From CAYSQW01 sp964433135 (GTDB lineage Bacteria; Acidobacteriota; Aminicenantia; Aminicenantales; Aminicenantaceae): a DNA stretch of 64,000 bases. The notes under the pieces were generated by a model, which saw only the letters and a program-made list of their open reading frames with translations, was not told the DNA's origin and searched no databases. The position numbers were made by a program, and so were the translations under genes. Each line of letters opens with the position of its first letter. Position 1 is the first letter of the stretch. Shown one piece after another: positions 16,389 through 25,148 of the stretch. The stretch is from the NCBI GenBank assembly GCA_964433135.1, contig CAYSQW010000003.1:87462-151461 (forward strand). Reading direction: 5' to 3'.

Positions 16389-19361
16389 ATGTCAACGAGT
16401 GCGGCCAGGGCGGATTTTCGAGTGAGGATAAGGGATCGGTATCGGAACGGCGGCAAGCGATCCGCGTTGATGATATTGATGGGATTGTGTCTTTTGGGCC
16501 AAACAGCGATCTCTCATGGATCGGTGCTTAACCCTGATAACGGAACCCGAATCAAGATCCCACATCCACGGGATTATTTCGGCCATGCCGTAGGGGCGGA
16601 CCGCAAGCTTGTCAGCTGGCGGGATGCGGCCGCTTATTATCAAGAGATCGGACGTTTGTCTCCTCGGGTCACGGTAAAGGAGGTGGGAAAATCCACCTTG
16701 GGCCGTCCTTTTCTGCTGGTCCAGGTTTCGGGCGAAAAGACCATCGCCGACCTGAGCCGATTTCAATCACTTCAGAAAAGGCTCTACTTCCAGGACCATG
16801 AACCGGGACAGGATCCCTATTCCCTGCACTCCAAGTCCCAGCGGGAACAGGTGTTCGAAGAAGGCAAGGTGGTCGTCGCGATCACATGCAGCATGCATGC
16901 GACTGAAGTGGGCGCGGCGCAGATGGGACCCGAGCTGGTATATCGGTTGGCCGTCGAGGAAACTCCCGAGGTGAAGGCGGTTCTGAACAATGTCATCCTG
17001 CTGCTGGTGGCCAATCTCAATCCCGACGGGCAGGATCTTGTCTCGGATTGGTACCGGAGGTATCTGGGCACTCCCTATGAAGCCGGCTCCATGCCTTGGC
17101 TCTATCATGCGTATACCGGTCATGACAACAACCGGGATGCATTCATGTTCACCCAACAGGAAACCCGCCTCCTGGGGGAGGTCCTTTATAAGGAATGGTT
17201 CCCCTGCATATGGGTGGATATGCATCAGCAGGGATCCACCGGCGCGCGCATGTTCGTCATGCCCGCCACCGATCCGATCAATATCAATGTGCATCCCCTC
17301 ATCTATCGTCTGAACGGATTGTTCGGACACGCCCAGGGCGCCGCGCTGGAAGAGCAGGGGAAAGTCGGGGTGATCTACAATTCCACCTATACCAATTTCT
17401 GGGAAGGCGCGATGGGCTGGATGGGATGGTGGCACAATCAAGTCGGGATGCTGACCGAGGCAGCCAGCTGTCGGCTGGCCACGCCTACCCGACAGGAACA
17501 AGCCGTTCTGAGCCGCCCTCCCTCCGGTCCGGTGCCCAGCAGGGAGGAACGGAGGCGAATCGCGGCGGAAGGAGGGCCTCTGCCGGCTCCACGTGATGTC
17601 CAGCCGCGGACGGAATACCCGCGCCCCTGGTTGGGAGGAACATGGACTTTACGGGATATCATTGATTATGATCATATCGCGGCCATGGCGGTTTTGGAAA
17701 CGGCGGCGGGAATCCGGCGGCGGCTTCTGGAACAGATCTATCATATAAATCAGACCACCATCGCCGGTTTTTTACGGGGTATGAAACGGGACGCGGACAA
17801 AGGATATGCTTCGCTGCCGGAAGGGATCCAGGAAAAGGACGGCCAGATCGGAAGAATGATGCCGGGTTCCGCAGGGGCAGCGGGTACGCCTTATGCCGTC
17901 GTCATTCCCGGCATCCAAAACGATCCTCCGACGGTGGTTAAAATGCTCAAGACTCTGGAGCGCGGCGGCGTGATCGTGGAACGGGCCCGCTCTTCGTTTA
18001 CGGCGGGCGATACCGAGTATCCGGCCGGGACCTATGTCATCCGTTTGGCTCAGGTCTTCGGGCGCTATGCCAAGGACATGCTGGAACCGCAAACGTATCC
18101 GGAAGTCCGCCGTCATCCGTCGCTTCCTCCCGAGCCTCCCTATGATGTTTCGGGATGGTCCCTGGGAATGCAGATGGGCGTGGACTCGGTTTTCATCGAT
18201 GCCCCCTTTTCCGCTTCTCTGGAAGTCGTGAAGGGAATGCCTCTTATCCAAGGACGACTCCATGGAAACGGCGAAGTGTACCTTATCGACGCCCGGCTGA
18301 ATGACGGTTTCTCCGTAGTCAACCGCGTGTTTGCGCACAATGCAGCGGTGGCGCGGGCCTCCGATGCTTTCTCCATGTCTTTCTCCGGGCGGGAGGGAGA
18401 GAAGCGCTTTCCCCCCGGGAGCTGGATCATTCAGGGTATTTCCAGGGAAAAGGTGGAATCCCTGGCGCATGAATTCGGCCTGGATATCTACGCTTCACCG
18501 GAGTCACCGCGTATCGAGCAGGCCGTGGTGAAAAAACCGCGTATCGGGATCTATCAACCTTGGCAGTCGAATGCCGATGAGGGATGGACGCGCTGGGTGC
18601 TGGAACAGTACGGTTTCGACTATACCGTCCTTCATGCTCAGGATTTTTGGGCATCCGGGGGCGCGGCGCGACAGAAGTACGCGATTCCGGCTGAAGAGAG
18701 GTCACAGTGGCCTCCGCATGTGGCTGAGCACGCCCCGGCTGAAGTCAGCGATTCTCCCCTGGCGGAGCGTTTCGATGTGATCGTGTTCGCCCATCAAGGG
18801 CCGGAGGGCATCGTTCGGGGAACGGAGGCATCGAACGTCCCGCCGTTTTACCGCGGCGGGATCGGCAAAGAAGGACTCCGCGCCTTGAAAGAGTTTGTGA
18901 AGGATGGAGGATCCCTGGTGGCTCTGGGGGATGCGACCGGGCTGTTGACCAGAGAATGGCCTTTGGCCGTTTCGAACGCGGTTGCGGATATCGATACGGA
19001 TAACTTCCTGATCCCCGGTTCGATCGTGCGGATCCAGAATGATCCCCGTCATCCTCTTGCCTGGGGGATGCCGGAGGAAACCACCGGCTATTTTCGACGC
19101 AATCCGGTTTTTCGTCTTACGGAGGGATTCCGGGATCAATCGGTGAGCATCCCCATCCGCTATCCCAACGACCGGTTGCGCGCCTCGGGCTGGGTTCGAG
19201 GCGGAAAACACATCGCCGGCCTGCCCGCCGTGGTTCAAGTCGAGTTATCCTCCGGAAAAGGGGGGCGGCTGGTGCTGTTGGGACTCAGGGTGCAGAACCG
19301 GGCGCAGACGCATGGGACGTTTAAGGTTCTATTCAACGCGCTGATGCCGACCACTGACTGA
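16389..19361 (+). CDS. exported M14 zinc carboxypeptidase, large form
   Basis: About 990 residues. A basic N-terminus and a hydrophobic segment (ALMILMGLCLLG) form a signal peptide. The peptidase domain occupies about 55-400, with the HxxE motif in MHATEVGA, NPDGQD, HDNNRD and a later His in VDMHQQGSTG. The C-terminal ~500 residues hold a further domain ending in a glutamine-amidotransferase-like fold (VIVFAHQGPEG and later GGSLVALGDATG), as in other large bacterial M14 proteins. Two ATGs follow AAGGAGGG; the second is used here because of better spacing. Last gene of the peptidase operon. Confidence 0.88.
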   Translation: MSTSAARADFRVRIRDRYRNGGKRSALMILMGLCLLGQTAISHGSVLNPDNGTRIKIPHPRDYFGHAVGADRKLVSWRDAAAYYQEIGRLSPRVTVKEVGKSTLGRPFLLVQVSGEKTIADLSRFQSLQKRLYFQDHEPGQDPYSLHSKSQREQVFEEGKVVVAITCSMHATEVGAAQMGPELVYRLAVEETPEVKAVLNNVILLLVANLNPDGQDLVSDWYRRYLGTPYEAGSMPWLYHAYTGHDNNRDAFMFTQQETRLLGEVLYKEWFPCIWVDMHQQGSTGARMFVMPATDPININVHPLIYRLNGLFGHAQGAALEEQGKVGVIYNSTYTNFWEGAMGWMGWWHNQVGMLTEAASCRLATPTRQEQAVLSRPPSGPVPSREERRRIAAEGGPLPAPRDVQPRTEYPRPWLGGTWTLRDIIDYDHIAAMAVLETAAGIRRRLLEQIYHINQTTIAGFLRGMKRDADKGYASLPEGIQEKDGQIGRMMPGSAGAAGTPYAVVIPGIQNDPPTVVKMLKTLERGGVIVERARSSFTAGDTEYPAGTYVIRLAQVFGRYAKDMLEPQTYPEVRRHPSLPPEPPYDVSGWSLGMQMGVDSVFIDAPFSASLEVVKGMPLIQGRLHGNGEVYLIDARLNDGFSVVNRVFAHNAAVARASDAFSMSFSGREGEKRFPPGSWIIQGISREKVESLAHEFGLDIYASPESPRIEQAVVKKPRIGIYQPWQSNADEGWTRWVLEQYGFDYTVLHAQDFWASGGAARQKYAIPAEERSQWPPHVAEHAPAEVSDSPLAERFDVIVFAHQGPEGIVRGTEASNVPPFYRGGIGKEGLRALKEFVKDGGSLVALGDATGLLTREWPLAVSNAVADIDTDNFLIPGSIVRIQNDPRHPLAWGMPEETTGYFRRNPVFRLTEGFRDQSVSIPIRYPNDRLRASGWVRGGKHIAGLPAVVQVELSSGKGGRLVLLGLRVQNRAQTHGTFKVLFNALMPTTD

Positions 19362-19486
19362 CCTGAATGATCCATGGAAATGGCTGATGAGATAGATAAA
19401 AAATCTCTATTGGAATAAATACATTTTTATCATCAGCCCTTTCCACCCTTCGGGCGAAGCAATCTCACGGCATCGACGGCACTGAA

Positions 19487-19520
19487 ATCAGTTCGACGTA
19501 CTATAGTACGTCGAACTGAT
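19487..19520. repeat. perfect 34-bp palindrome
   Basis: The arm ATCAGTTCGACGTACTA is followed at once by its exact reverse complement, with no loop base. Flanking TGAA and TTCA extend the symmetry with a one-base bulge. It is not followed by a T run, so it is not a classic terminator. Options are a binding site for a dimeric protein, a recombination or replication site, or the hairpin end of a small mobile repeat. Confidence 0.85.
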
Positions 19521-19628
19521 ATTCAGCTTGTCGCTACCATAATATTGCTCCGTGGCTCATCCAGGCCGGTGCCGGGCCCTGAGTATGGTTTTTTCCTTAA
19601 TACCAGGGTGGGTTGGAAGGAACGGCTG

Positions 19629-19655
19629 TGTAAGATCGTCGTTTAGACGAGATTT
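19629..19655 (+). repeat. dispersed 27-bp repeat, copy 1
   Basis: Begins TGTAAGATCGTCG and ends GATTT. It matches the copy at 63951-63977 at 24 of 27 positions. Both copies lie in gene-free DNA. Function unknown. Confidence 0.65.
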
Positions 19656-19824
19656 AGCCTGGTTTTGGTGCTTATTGACGTCTATTCACTGATGGGATTT
19701 AGTCTGAAAATACATCAAATGAGGTCGGGCCATATGTTTCATTCAGATTCATAAAGGAGGTGGGTACGGTTTTCACCTGAATATGAGGGTGGGTCGGCGG
19801 CGGGCGGCTTTAGAAATGGACGTT

Positions 19825-21342
19825 CTAAAACTCCGGCACTTCGGTTTCGACGGTGCTCACGATGTCTCCGTTCTTTACGAAGCGGATGATCTTTTCTATA
19901 TCTTGGTACATGATGCGGTCCTCTTCGAGGTGGGGAACATGCCGGCGGATGAATTCGTGGGCGGCTGAGGTCCCTTTGCCGGGAGACAGGGGATGAAAGT
20001 CGATTCCCTGTGCGGCCGCCAGAAATTCGATGGCGATAACATGCTGTACATTTTTTAAGATGTCCCAGGTATGTCGCGCCGAGATCGATCCCATGCTGAC
20101 GTGATCTTCCTGTCCGGCGGATGTGGGTATGGAATCCACGCTTGCCGGGTGAGCCAGGACTTTATTCTCTGAAACCAGCGCCGCGGCCGTGTACTGAGAG
20201 ATCATGAAGCCGGAGTTCAAACCGCTCTTCTCGGTGAGGAAGGGGGGAAGGCCGGATACGTGAGGATTGACGAGCCGATCCACGGTGCGTTCCGAGATAT
20301 TTCCGATCTCGGAGAGGGCGATGCCTAAGAAATCCATGGCGAACGCCAGCGGTTCTCCATGAAAATTTCCCCCGGAGATCACTTCTTCCTCATCAGCGAA
20401 AATAAGCGGATTATCTGTGGCGGAGTTTATTTCCACCTGAAGGATTTTCTCGACATATTCGATCGTATCGATGATGGATCCGTAGACCTGAGGAATGCAC
20501 CGGAGAGTATAGGCATCCTGGACCTTGTCGCAGTTGGCATGCGAAGCGATGATGGCGCTTCCTTCCACCAGACGGCGCATATTCGCCGCGCAGCGGATCT
20601 GACCGGCATGGGGACGAACGGCGTGGATCTTGGCGTCCAGAGCTTTCGATGTTCCTTTAAGGGCTTCCAAGCTCATCGCGCCGGCGATCTGCGCGTTTTT
20701 GAGAAGCAGAACGGCATCTTCCACTACCAGACATCCGATGGCCGCCATGACCTGGGTTCCGTTGATGAGAGCCAGGCCTTCCTTGGGCCGGAGTTTGAGG
20801 GGCTGGATCCCGGCGTTTTGCAGAACGGGCGCCGCATCCCGCCGCCGACCATCCTGGATGCATTCTCCTTCACCGATGAGAACCAGCGCCAGGTGGGACA
20901 GAGGGGAGAGATCTCCGCTGGCCCCCACCGATCCCTGGCAGGGGATGTAGGGAACGATCCGGGAGTTGAGAAGATCCAGGAGTTTTTGAATCAATTCGAG
21001 CCTGACACCGGAAAAGCCTTTTGCCAGTGCGTTGGCGCGCAGAAGCATAATCCCCCGAACGACTTCCTCAGGAAAAGGGATGCCTACGTTGGTGGCATGG
21101 CTGCGGATGAGGTTTTGCTGGAGTTCTTCAGCGTGTTCCGAGGAAATCAATGTATTCGCCAGCTCTCCGACACCGGTCGTGATGCCGTAAACGGTACGCC
21201 CTTCTTCGAGTATTCTGTCGACGAAAGCACGGGACCGATTGATGGGGATTTTCGCGGCCGGGGCCAATCGAATCTTTTCGTTACGGCGGCAGATCCGCAC
21301 CACTTGTTCCAGTGAAAGTGAATGTCCGTCTATCTCGATCAT
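19825..21342 (-). CDS. hutH: histidine ammonia-lyase
   Basis: Non-oxidative deamination of histidine to urocanate, the first step of histidine use. The self-formed MIO cofactor arises from A141-S142-G143 in GSVGASGDLSPLSH. The catalytic Tyr lies in YGITTGVG near 52-59, and SHATNVGIPF near 81-90 matches the histidine-type selectivity loop. At 505 residues it has family length. No hutU, hutI or hutG lies in the window, so an aromatic amino-acid lyase or aminomutase of the same family cannot be excluded. It is divergent from the TetR gene, with 181 bases between the two starts. Confidence 0.9.
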   Translation of the reverse strand: MIEIDGHSLSLEQVVRICRRNEKIRLAPAAKIPINRSRAFVDRILEEGRTVYGITTGVGELANTLISSEHAEELQQNLIRSHATNVGIPFPEEVVRGIMLLRANALAKGFSGVRLELIQKLLDLLNSRIVPYIPCQGSVGASGDLSPLSHLALVLIGEGECIQDGRRRDAAPVLQNAGIQPLKLRPKEGLALINGTQVMAAIGCLVVEDAVLLLKNAQIAGAMSLEALKGTSKALDAKIHAVRPHAGQIRCAANMRRLVEGSAIIASHANCDKVQDAYTLRCIPQVYGSIIDTIEYVEKILQVEINSATDNPLIFADEEEVISGGNFHGEPLAFAMDFLGIALSEIGNISERTVDRLVNPHVSGLPPFLTEKSGLNSGFMISQYTAAALVSENKVLAHPASVDSIPTSAGQEDHVSMGSISARHTWDILKNVQHVIAIEFLAAAQGIDFHPLSPGKGTSAAHEFIRRHVPHLEEDRIMYQDIEKIIRFVKNGDIVSTVETEVPEF

Positions 21343-21450
21343 GTGAAATCCTTTCTAATCAGGCCTATATGGATTATATGCCAGGCGGTGTTCGAAGACA
21401 ACCCGCAATCCTCTTCTCAGTAACGAGTGTTTGTGGCCAATGAAATCAGC

Positions 21451-21479
21451 TTGACAATAATTTCCGAGTGTCTTATGTT
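21451..21479 (+). promoter_or_regulatory. promoter of the TetR-RND unit
   Basis: Consensus TTGACA, a 17-base spacer and TATGTT. The presumed start of transcription falls on the operator at 21484-21505, so a bound repressor would block it. Confidence 0.65.
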
Positions 21480-21483
21480 TTAC

Positions 21484-21505
21484 ATTGACCGAATGGTCGG
21501 TCAAT
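21484..21505. promoter_or_regulatory. TetR-type operator
   Basis: ATTGACCGA, four bases, then TCGGTCAAT: 9-base perfect arms. The GACCG/CGGTC core is typical of AcrR/TetR-class operators. It lies just downstream of the promoter and upstream of the TetR start, which supports autoregulation and argues against the upstream start at 21485 that would place codons inside the operator. Confidence 0.7.
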
Positions 21506-21523
21506 ATAAAAGGATTCCTTCCA

Positions 21524-22129
21524 ATGCCGAAGATTGTGGATAAACCGGAAAAACGGTCGATGATATTGGAATCCGCTATCAGAATTCTTGCCCGCAAGGG
21601 ATATAAAAACACACGGGTTGCTGAAATCGCCGAGGAAGCGGGTATCGGTAAAGGAACGATCTACGAGTATTTCGAGAACAAGGACGAAATATTGACGGCT
21701 TCGTTTCAAGCCTTCATGTCCGAAATCCAGTCGGTGATCACTCGAAAAATCCAGGGGATTCCGGATCCGTTGGAGAGGCTTCGCGCCTATATCTCCGCCT
21801 GGATGGAGATTTTCGACGGTCGGCATATCGAAGTCATGGAAATCATGTTGGATTTTTGGGCGGAGGGCGTTCGTAAGAAACAGGCCGGAGGGCTGTTCGA
21901 TCTTGCCGCGGTTTACCATAAATACCGGAATTTTCTGGCCGACCTCCTCCGCGAAGGTATGGATCAAGGAAAAATCATCAAGACGGACGCGGTTGAGGCT
22001 GCATCCGTTTTCATCGGCGCCGTGGATGGGATCTTGATCCAATGGATCTTGGATCGTGACGATTTCGATCTGAAAAAAGCGTACCAACGGTTGGGAGAAA
22101 TCATCCTCCGCGGCCTTGAGCCGGATTGA
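21524..22129 (+). CDS. TetR family transcriptional regulator
   Basis: 201 residues. The N-terminal helix-turn-helix occupies about 12-55 (AEIAEEAGIGKGTIYEYFENKDEIL in two parts), followed by an all-helical ligand domain. The ATG at 21524 has AAGGA upstream and clears the operator. It lies 98 bases before the RND exporter gene in the same direction and most likely represses itself and that exporter until a ligand binds. Confidence 0.9.
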   Translation: MPKIVDKPEKRSMILESAIRILARKGYKNTRVAEIAEEAGIGKGTIYEYFENKDEILTASFQAFMSEIQSVITRKIQGIPDPLERLRAYISAWMEIFDGRHIEVMEIMLDFWAEGVRKKQAGGLFDLAAVYHKYRNFLADLLREGMDQGKIIKTDAVEAASVFIGAVDGILIQWILDRDDFDLKKAYQRLGEIILRGLEPD

Positions 22130-22227
22130 TTTGGTGAAATCTTCGTCGGAGAACGCCATGCGGTTTCATGGCCGAGATTTTTTAATGGAGAGGCGCCGGT
22201 TTAGGAGATAAGGAAGGAGAATTCTGT

Positions 22228-25107
22228 ATGCGAGAAAATATCCTGAAAAGTCTTGCGCGGTGGCATGCCCGTCATCCCTGGAGAATGCTGCTGCTGGTTT
22301 TTTTCTTGACCGTTCTGTTCGCGGCTTTGGCCGGCCGTCTGACCGTGACCATGCGCTGGTCCGATCTTCTCCCCGCCGACGACCCGCGAACGGTTCAATT
22401 CAATACGATCGTCGATGAATTTGTTTCCGCCACCAGTCTGGTGGTTGTGGTGCAGGGAGAGGAAGAACGGATCAAGGCGTTTGCAGATGATGTGGCCCCG
22501 AGGTTTCTGGAATTGAAAGACGAAAGCCACAATGAAGCGCATCAAAAAAAGATCGCCGATCTAAGGCGTAAATTGGAGAAGCTTCGGGGGAATCCGGGTG
22601 CTAAGGAAAAAGCCGCGGTGCTGCTCACACAGATCGAGGATTGGGAAAAGAGAGTGGATATGCCGCTTTACCGGCGCGTGGATTATAAGCTTGAGACGGA
22701 ATTCCTTCGTGATCACGGCTTGATGCTGCTTAAAGAGGATAATCTCAAGGATATCAGTGAGGTGTTCACGGATCCAAATTTAGAGGGGATTCTCTTTAAC
22801 CTCAATCAGGCCATGGAAAAAGAATATGTTGGACAAGAGGAATCCATTTCCACCCGGGAGAAGGAGGATCGTGCCATCGGATTTCTGAACGGCATTGAAA
22901 GGCTGGTCGCTTCGCTGCGACAGGCGGCTGAAGGGCAACCGATAACAGCGGAAGAGATACGCGAAACCGCGGACACCCTGCTCTTCGGTGATCCCTATTT
23001 TCTTTCCTATGACAAACAGGCATTGGTTTTGAACGTCATACCCAACTTCACCATGATGGATTTGGATCTGTTGGTCGTGGGAACGGATGCCGCCCAGAAT
23101 ATTCTGGATGAAGCTGTGGAACGTCACCCCGGAATCACAGCGGGGCTGACGGGATTCCTGGCCGTAGGTCGTGATGAGATGGTTTATTCCGAGCAGAGTT
23201 TGGGATATACCACGCTGATCGCTTTCGTCGCGATTCTTTTCCTGCTCATGATCTCTTTCAGAATGTGGGTGGCGCCCCTTTTGGCCGTAGCCAACCTTCT
23301 GATCGGATTGATATGGTCCGTTGGTGTTACAGCCGCGATTGTCGGACAGCTCAACATCATGACGCAGATGATGGCGGTTATTTTGCTTGGACTCGGGATC
23401 GATTTCTCGATTCATTTGATTTCCGGTTTTACGGAATGGAGGGCGGCCGGTGACGGAATCGGCCCGGCTTTGGAGAAAACATTCATCAAAAACGGGATGG
23501 GCGTCGTCACGGGAGCTTTGACCACGGCCTGTGCTTTTCTGACCTTGATCATAAGTCACTCACGAGGCATGAAGGAAATGGGGCTCGTAACCGGAACAGG
23601 CTTGATCTGCATACTCTTATCCACTTTTCTGTTCCTGCCTTCCCTGCTTGTGTTCCGGGAGCGGCGGTTGGAGAAGCGCCGTTCGCGTCAGGGAGCCGCG
23701 ATCTCCGTTCCTCCGCGGGATATCCGTTTCCGTTTCCTGGGGCTTTCCGCCGACCTTCTTGGGAAAAAATGGGTTTTTACCCTGCTGAGCGCTCTGGGCG
23801 TAACTTTGTTTTTTCTGTGGACGGGATCGCGTATCACATTCGATCACAACTACATGAATATCGAGCCTAAGGGATTGACGTCGATTCTGCTGCAGGATGT
23901 CGTCATGGAGAAATTCGACTTGAGCATGGATTATGCCATGGTGCTGGCCGATGACATGGAGGAATCCCAGCGTCTTTCCCGCGATTTTAGAAATATGCGT
24001 TCTGTGGCCGCTGCCGAGGATATTTCCGTCTATCTGCCTACTTTTGAAGAACAGCAGGCGCGAAAACCCCATGTCGCGGTGGTCCGCTCTTCGATCCGCA
24101 AGACCGCTTTTCGGGAGGGAATGCCTCCGGGGGCGCGGAAAGAACTGACCGAACAGATCGAGCGGCTCGAGATGAATATCATGGAGATGCAGGATATGGC
24201 CTTTATCGGAGGCCAGGATAAAATCGATATGAAATGCCAGCGGCTTGTCGGGGATCCCGAGGACCCTGAATCTCCAAATCCGGTTCGGGAGCTGGCTCTT
24301 TTACTGGAAGGGGAACCGAAAACCGTATCCGCCGGCTTGAACCGTTTTCAGAATGCTTTCGCCCCGTACTTTAAGGAATCCGTGCTCCGGATGACTTCCG
24401 TCGATCCCCTTCATCTGGAAGACCTTCCCGATTCCATCCTGGATCGCTATGCTAATCAGGCCCGGGATAAATATCTGATCACGGTTTTTCCCGCCGGGCA
24501 TGTCTGGCAGGACGCGGAGTTTCTGAAAAGATTTGTGGGCGACCTGGAAGCGGTCAGCGATAAGGCTACCGGAATGCCCCCGGTCTTTCGTGCTTTGATC
24601 GAGGTGATCGGTCGCGACGGGCGCAATGCCGTACTGCTGACCATCGTCGTGGTGTTTTTGCTGTTATGGGTGGATTTTCGCAGCCTGCGATATGCGGCCA
24701 TGGCTATGATTCCTCTAGCGGGAGGTGTTATTTGGATGGTCGGTTTGATGCGGCTGACGGGGATGCAGCTGACGGTCATGAATGTCATGGGCCTTCCCAT
24801 GATCATCGGGATCGGTATCGACGACGGAGTACATATCGTACACCGCCTGCGTCAGGAGGGAAGCGACAATCTGGCCGCGATCTTTTCCAGTACGGGAAAA
24901 GCGATTTTGCTGACATCGCTGACGACCATGTTGGCCTTCGGATCCCTGGTTTTTTCCATCTGGCGCGGCTTCGCACATCTTGGCGGAGCGCTTTTTTTGG
25001 GCGTCGGGGCCTGCTTTCTGACAACCGTCATTATCCTGTCCGGGATCATCGGAGGGATGCGGTTGCGGCGGCGTTCGGGAAGCGAGGAAATGGAATCTAT
25101 TGGTTGA
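22228..25107 (+). CDS. RND superfamily exporter (MMPL/HAE3-like)
   Basis: 959 residues with two copies of one periplasmic loop followed by six helices: helix 1 at about 20-38, a loop to about 320, helices to about 480, then helix 7, a second loop and final helices. The sterol-sensing-like stretch GLGIDFSIHLISG and its repeat counterpart GIGIDDGVHIVHR carry the acidic residues expected in the proton relay. It lacks a linked membrane-fusion protein or outer-membrane channel, as in HAE3/HpnN-type transporters that move lipids or hydrophobic compounds. Start preceded by AAGGAG. Probably controlled by the upstream TetR. Confidence 0.88.
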   Translation: MRENILKSLARWHARHPWRMLLLVFFLTVLFAALAGRLTVTMRWSDLLPADDPRTVQFNTIVDEFVSATSLVVVVQGEEERIKAFADDVAPRFLELKDESHNEAHQKKIADLRRKLEKLRGNPGAKEKAAVLLTQIEDWEKRVDMPLYRRVDYKLETEFLRDHGLMLLKEDNLKDISEVFTDPNLEGILFNLNQAMEKEYVGQEESISTREKEDRAIGFLNGIERLVASLRQAAEGQPITAEEIRETADTLLFGDPYFLSYDKQALVLNVIPNFTMMDLDLLVVGTDAAQNILDEAVERHPGITAGLTGFLAVGRDEMVYSEQSLGYTTLIAFVAILFLLMISFRMWVAPLLAVANLLIGLIWSVGVTAAIVGQLNIMTQMMAVILLGLGIDFSIHLISGFTEWRAAGDGIGPALEKTFIKNGMGVVTGALTTACAFLTLIISHSRGMKEMGLVTGTGLICILLSTFLFLPSLLVFRERRLEKRRSRQGAAISVPPRDIRFRFLGLSADLLGKKWVFTLLSALGVTLFFLWTGSRITFDHNYMNIEPKGLTSILLQDVVMEKFDLSMDYAMVLADDMEESQRLSRDFRNMRSVAAAEDISVYLPTFEEQQARKPHVAVVRSSIRKTAFREGMPPGARKELTEQIERLEMNIMEMQDMAFIGGQDKIDMKCQRLVGDPEDPESPNPVRELALLLEGEPKTVSAGLNRFQNAFAPYFKESVLRMTSVDPLHLEDLPDSILDRYANQARDKYLITVFPAGHVWQDAEFLKRFVGDLEAVSDKATGMPPVFRALIEVIGRDGRNAVLLTIVVVFLLLWVDFRSLRYAAMAMIPLAGGVIWMVGLMRLTGMQLTVMNVMGLPMIIGIGIDDGVHIVHRLRQEGSDNLAAIFSSTGKAILLTSLTTMLAFGSLVFSIWRGFAHLGGALFLGVGACFLTTVIILSGIIGGMRLRRRSGSEEMESIG

Positions 25108-25148
25108 CGGGTTCATGCTTCCGCCGAATGGCCGTCTCTTATCGGAGA

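Larger units (their letters stand above)
19362..19824. other. gene-free region with palindrome and dispersed repeat
   Basis: About 460 bases between the M14 stop and the hutH stop, with no gene supported. Next to the M14 stop is a 9-base inverted repeat, GGCTGATGA at 19382-19390 and TCATCAGCC at 19430-19438, possibly a weak terminator stem. CACCCTTCGGGCG at 19445-19457 resembles a stretch near 63938-63950. Then come the perfect palindrome at 19487-19520 and the repeat at 19629-19655. A ribosome-like AAAGGAGGTG at about 19755 is followed by no recognisable product. Confidence 0.7.

Noticed and set aside
19783..19968. Short open frame after AAAGGAGGTG near hutH
   Set aside because: It is mostly the antisense of the hutH C-terminus, and its start is too far from the ribosome-like site.
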